Position numbers and translations under genes: made by a program. The notes below the pieces were generated by a model, which worked only from the letters and a program-made list of their open reading frames with translations, was not told the origin of the DNA and ran no database searches. Of a DNA stretch of 36,303 nt, positions 34,649 to 36,303 are shown piece by piece. This stretch comes from an uncultured Prevotellaceae bacterium (GTDB lineage: Bacteria > Bacteroidota > Bacteroidia > Bacteroidales > Bacteroidaceae), in assembly GCA_902789415.1 (NCBI GenBank), contig CADAOD010000023.1, forward strand, positions 1 to 36,303, read 5' to 3'. Within the stretch, counting starts at the first letter, position 1. Every line of letters begins with the position of its first letter.

Positions 34649-35557
34649 ATGAGATACGGAGTTATCGGCACAGGTGCCATTGGCGGATATTATGGAGCCA
34701 AATTGGCTTATGCAGGTCAGGAAGTTCATTTCCTACTGCGCAGCGATTATGAGTATGTAAAACAACATGGCCTGCAGGTAGACTCTTGCAATGGCTCGTT
34801 TCATCTGACTGATGTAAACGCCTATCAGCATACAGCCGACATGCCGCAGTGCGACGTGGTGCTCGTATGCCTTAAGTCGGTCAACAACAGCAAACTGCAG
34901 TCGTTGCTGCCACCATTACTCCACTCCCACACACTGGTGGTACTTATCCAGAACGGTATTGGTGTAGAGGAGGATGTTCAGAAGATGTTTCCCGATGTGC
35001 AGTTGGCTGCAGGACTAGCCTTTATCTGTTCAGCCAAGACCGAACCAGGTATTGTTAACCATCAGTGCTATGGCAGCATTAATCTGGCCAACTACTCTTG
35101 CCATGACGAGGCACTGATGCAGACGGTAGTTGATGAGTTCCGTGCGGCCAATATTGAGACGGGATTAGTAGAATACCATGAGGCACGATGGAAAAAGGCC
35201 GTATGGAATATGCCGTTCAACGGTATGACTGTGGCTTTGCATACACAGACCGACCAGTTGCTGAAGAACAAGGCAACCCGTCAACTTATTCGCGAGCAGA
35301 TGATGGAGGTAGTAAATGCAGCCCAGCACTTAGGCGTAAAGAACCTTGACGAGGCGTTTGTCGACAAGATGATAGAGACTACCGATGCGATGACACCCTA
35401 TTCGCCATCCATGCGTTTGGACTACGATTTCCACCGTAAAATGGAGATATACTATCTCTACACACGTCCCATAGAGATTGCCCGCGAGGCAGGATTCCGT
35501 ATGCAAAAACTGGAGATGTTAGAGGCAGAGCTACACTTTCTCGAAGACGCGCAATAA
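34649..35557 (+). CDS. panE: 2-Dehydropantoate 2-reductase (ketopantoate reductase)
   Basis: An NADPH-dependent cytoplasmic reductase of 302 residues making pantoate in vitamin B5/CoA synthesis. The Rossmann motif is GVIGTGAIGGYYGAKLA (4-20), the NADP-contact region LLRSDYEYVKQHG lies at about 29-41, and LVCLKSVNN is near 72. The substrate-binding Lys is in EARWKKAVWN (about 180-187). The C-terminal helical domain has the conserved acid near SPSMRLDYDF. Length is normal. The gene stands alone with a promoter and terminator. The family includes paralogues acting on other 2-oxo acids, so the pantoate role is likely but not certain. Confidence 0.9.
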   Translation: MRYGVIGTGAIGGYYGAKLAYAGQEVHFLLRSDYEYVKQHGLQVDSCNGSFHLTDVNAYQHTADMPQCDVVLVCLKSVNNSKLQSLLPPLLHSHTLVVLIQNGIGVEEDVQKMFPDVQLAAGLAFICSAKTEPGIVNHQCYGSINLANYSCHDEALMQTVVDEFRAANIETGLVEYHEARWKKAVWNMPFNGMTVALHTQTDQLLKNKATRQLIREQMMEVVNAAQHLGVKNLDEAFVDKMIETTDAMTPYSPSMRLDYDFHRKMEIYYLYTRPIEIAREAGFRMQKLEMLEAELHFLEDAQ

Positions 35558-35588
35558 TCTTTTATTCAATAGATTATATTTAAATAAC

Positions 35589-35630
35589 AATGCAGACAAG
35601 CTTCACAGCTTATCTGCATTTCTTTGTTTT
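35589..35630 (+). terminator. Terminator after panE
   Basis: A 14-base stem with one mismatch (35589-35602 with 35607-35620) has a 4-base loop and is followed by TCTTTGTTTT. It separates panE from the convergent enolase fragment. Confidence 0.8.
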
Positions 35631-35663
35631 ATTATAAATGATTTATTCAAAAAGTTAATGCGT

Positions 35664-36303
<640 letters not shown>

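Overview
The window looks like a chromosomal segment of a gut-type Bacteroidales bacterium, most likely Prevotella or a close relative. Three things support this. Almost every transcription unit starts with the Bacteroidetes promoter (TTTG/TTG, 19-20 bases, then TAnnTTTG). Bacteroidetes-restricted families are present (DUF3256, DUF4296, an HU-like DNA-binding protein remnant, DksA-like proteins without a zinc finger). The enzyme variants also fit (archaeal/eukaryotic-type ProRS, long type-2 IleS, tricorn-like S41 peptidase). Gene content is mainly housekeeping and biosynthetic. I see no prophage, insertion sequence, CRISPR array or defence island.

Layout. Bases 1-373 hold a short direct repeat and the remnant of an HU-like gene, followed by proS (+) and a strong two-way terminator. 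Between that terminator and a minus-strand promoter at 2055-2062 lies a candidate small RNA. Bases 2112-11562 are one long minus-strand unit read ileS > dksA-like > lspA > DUF4296 lipoprotein > nucleoside-type MFS transporter > rsmE > paaK > DUF3256 protein, with overlapping or very short gaps. Then come dcuA/dcuB (+, broken by one in-frame TAG), phosphoglucomutase (-), a TPR protein (-), a small membrane-anchored hypothetical (+) and tRNA-Arg(UCU).

Bases 17171-23367 are a minus-strand branched-chain amino acid operon: ilvD > ilvB > ilvH > acyl-ACP thioesterase > secreted thioredoxin/esterase fusion. ilvC is not next to it. A GH2 glycosidase (+) follows. A vitamin B12 lower-ligand assembly cluster comes next: cbiB (-) divergent from cobS-cobU-cobT (+). 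Then a tricorn-like peptidase (-), a periplasmic cyclophilin (+), an exported nitroreductase/flavin-binding fusion (-) and panE-like ketopantoate reductase (+).

The window ends in a break. The last 156 codons of enolase are joined directly to the 3' end of a TonB-dependent receptor gene, either an assembly chimera or a real rearrangement.

The points most worth a second look are the swapped GXHH signature in IleS (expected to go with mupirocin hyper-resistance), the thioredoxin-esterase fusion at the end of the ilv operon, the premature TAG in the C4-dicarboxylate transporter, the enolase/TonB junction, the candidate small RNA, and an intergenic-type repeat that has become coding sequence inside cbiB. 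I found no clear multi-gene system that I could call entirely new.
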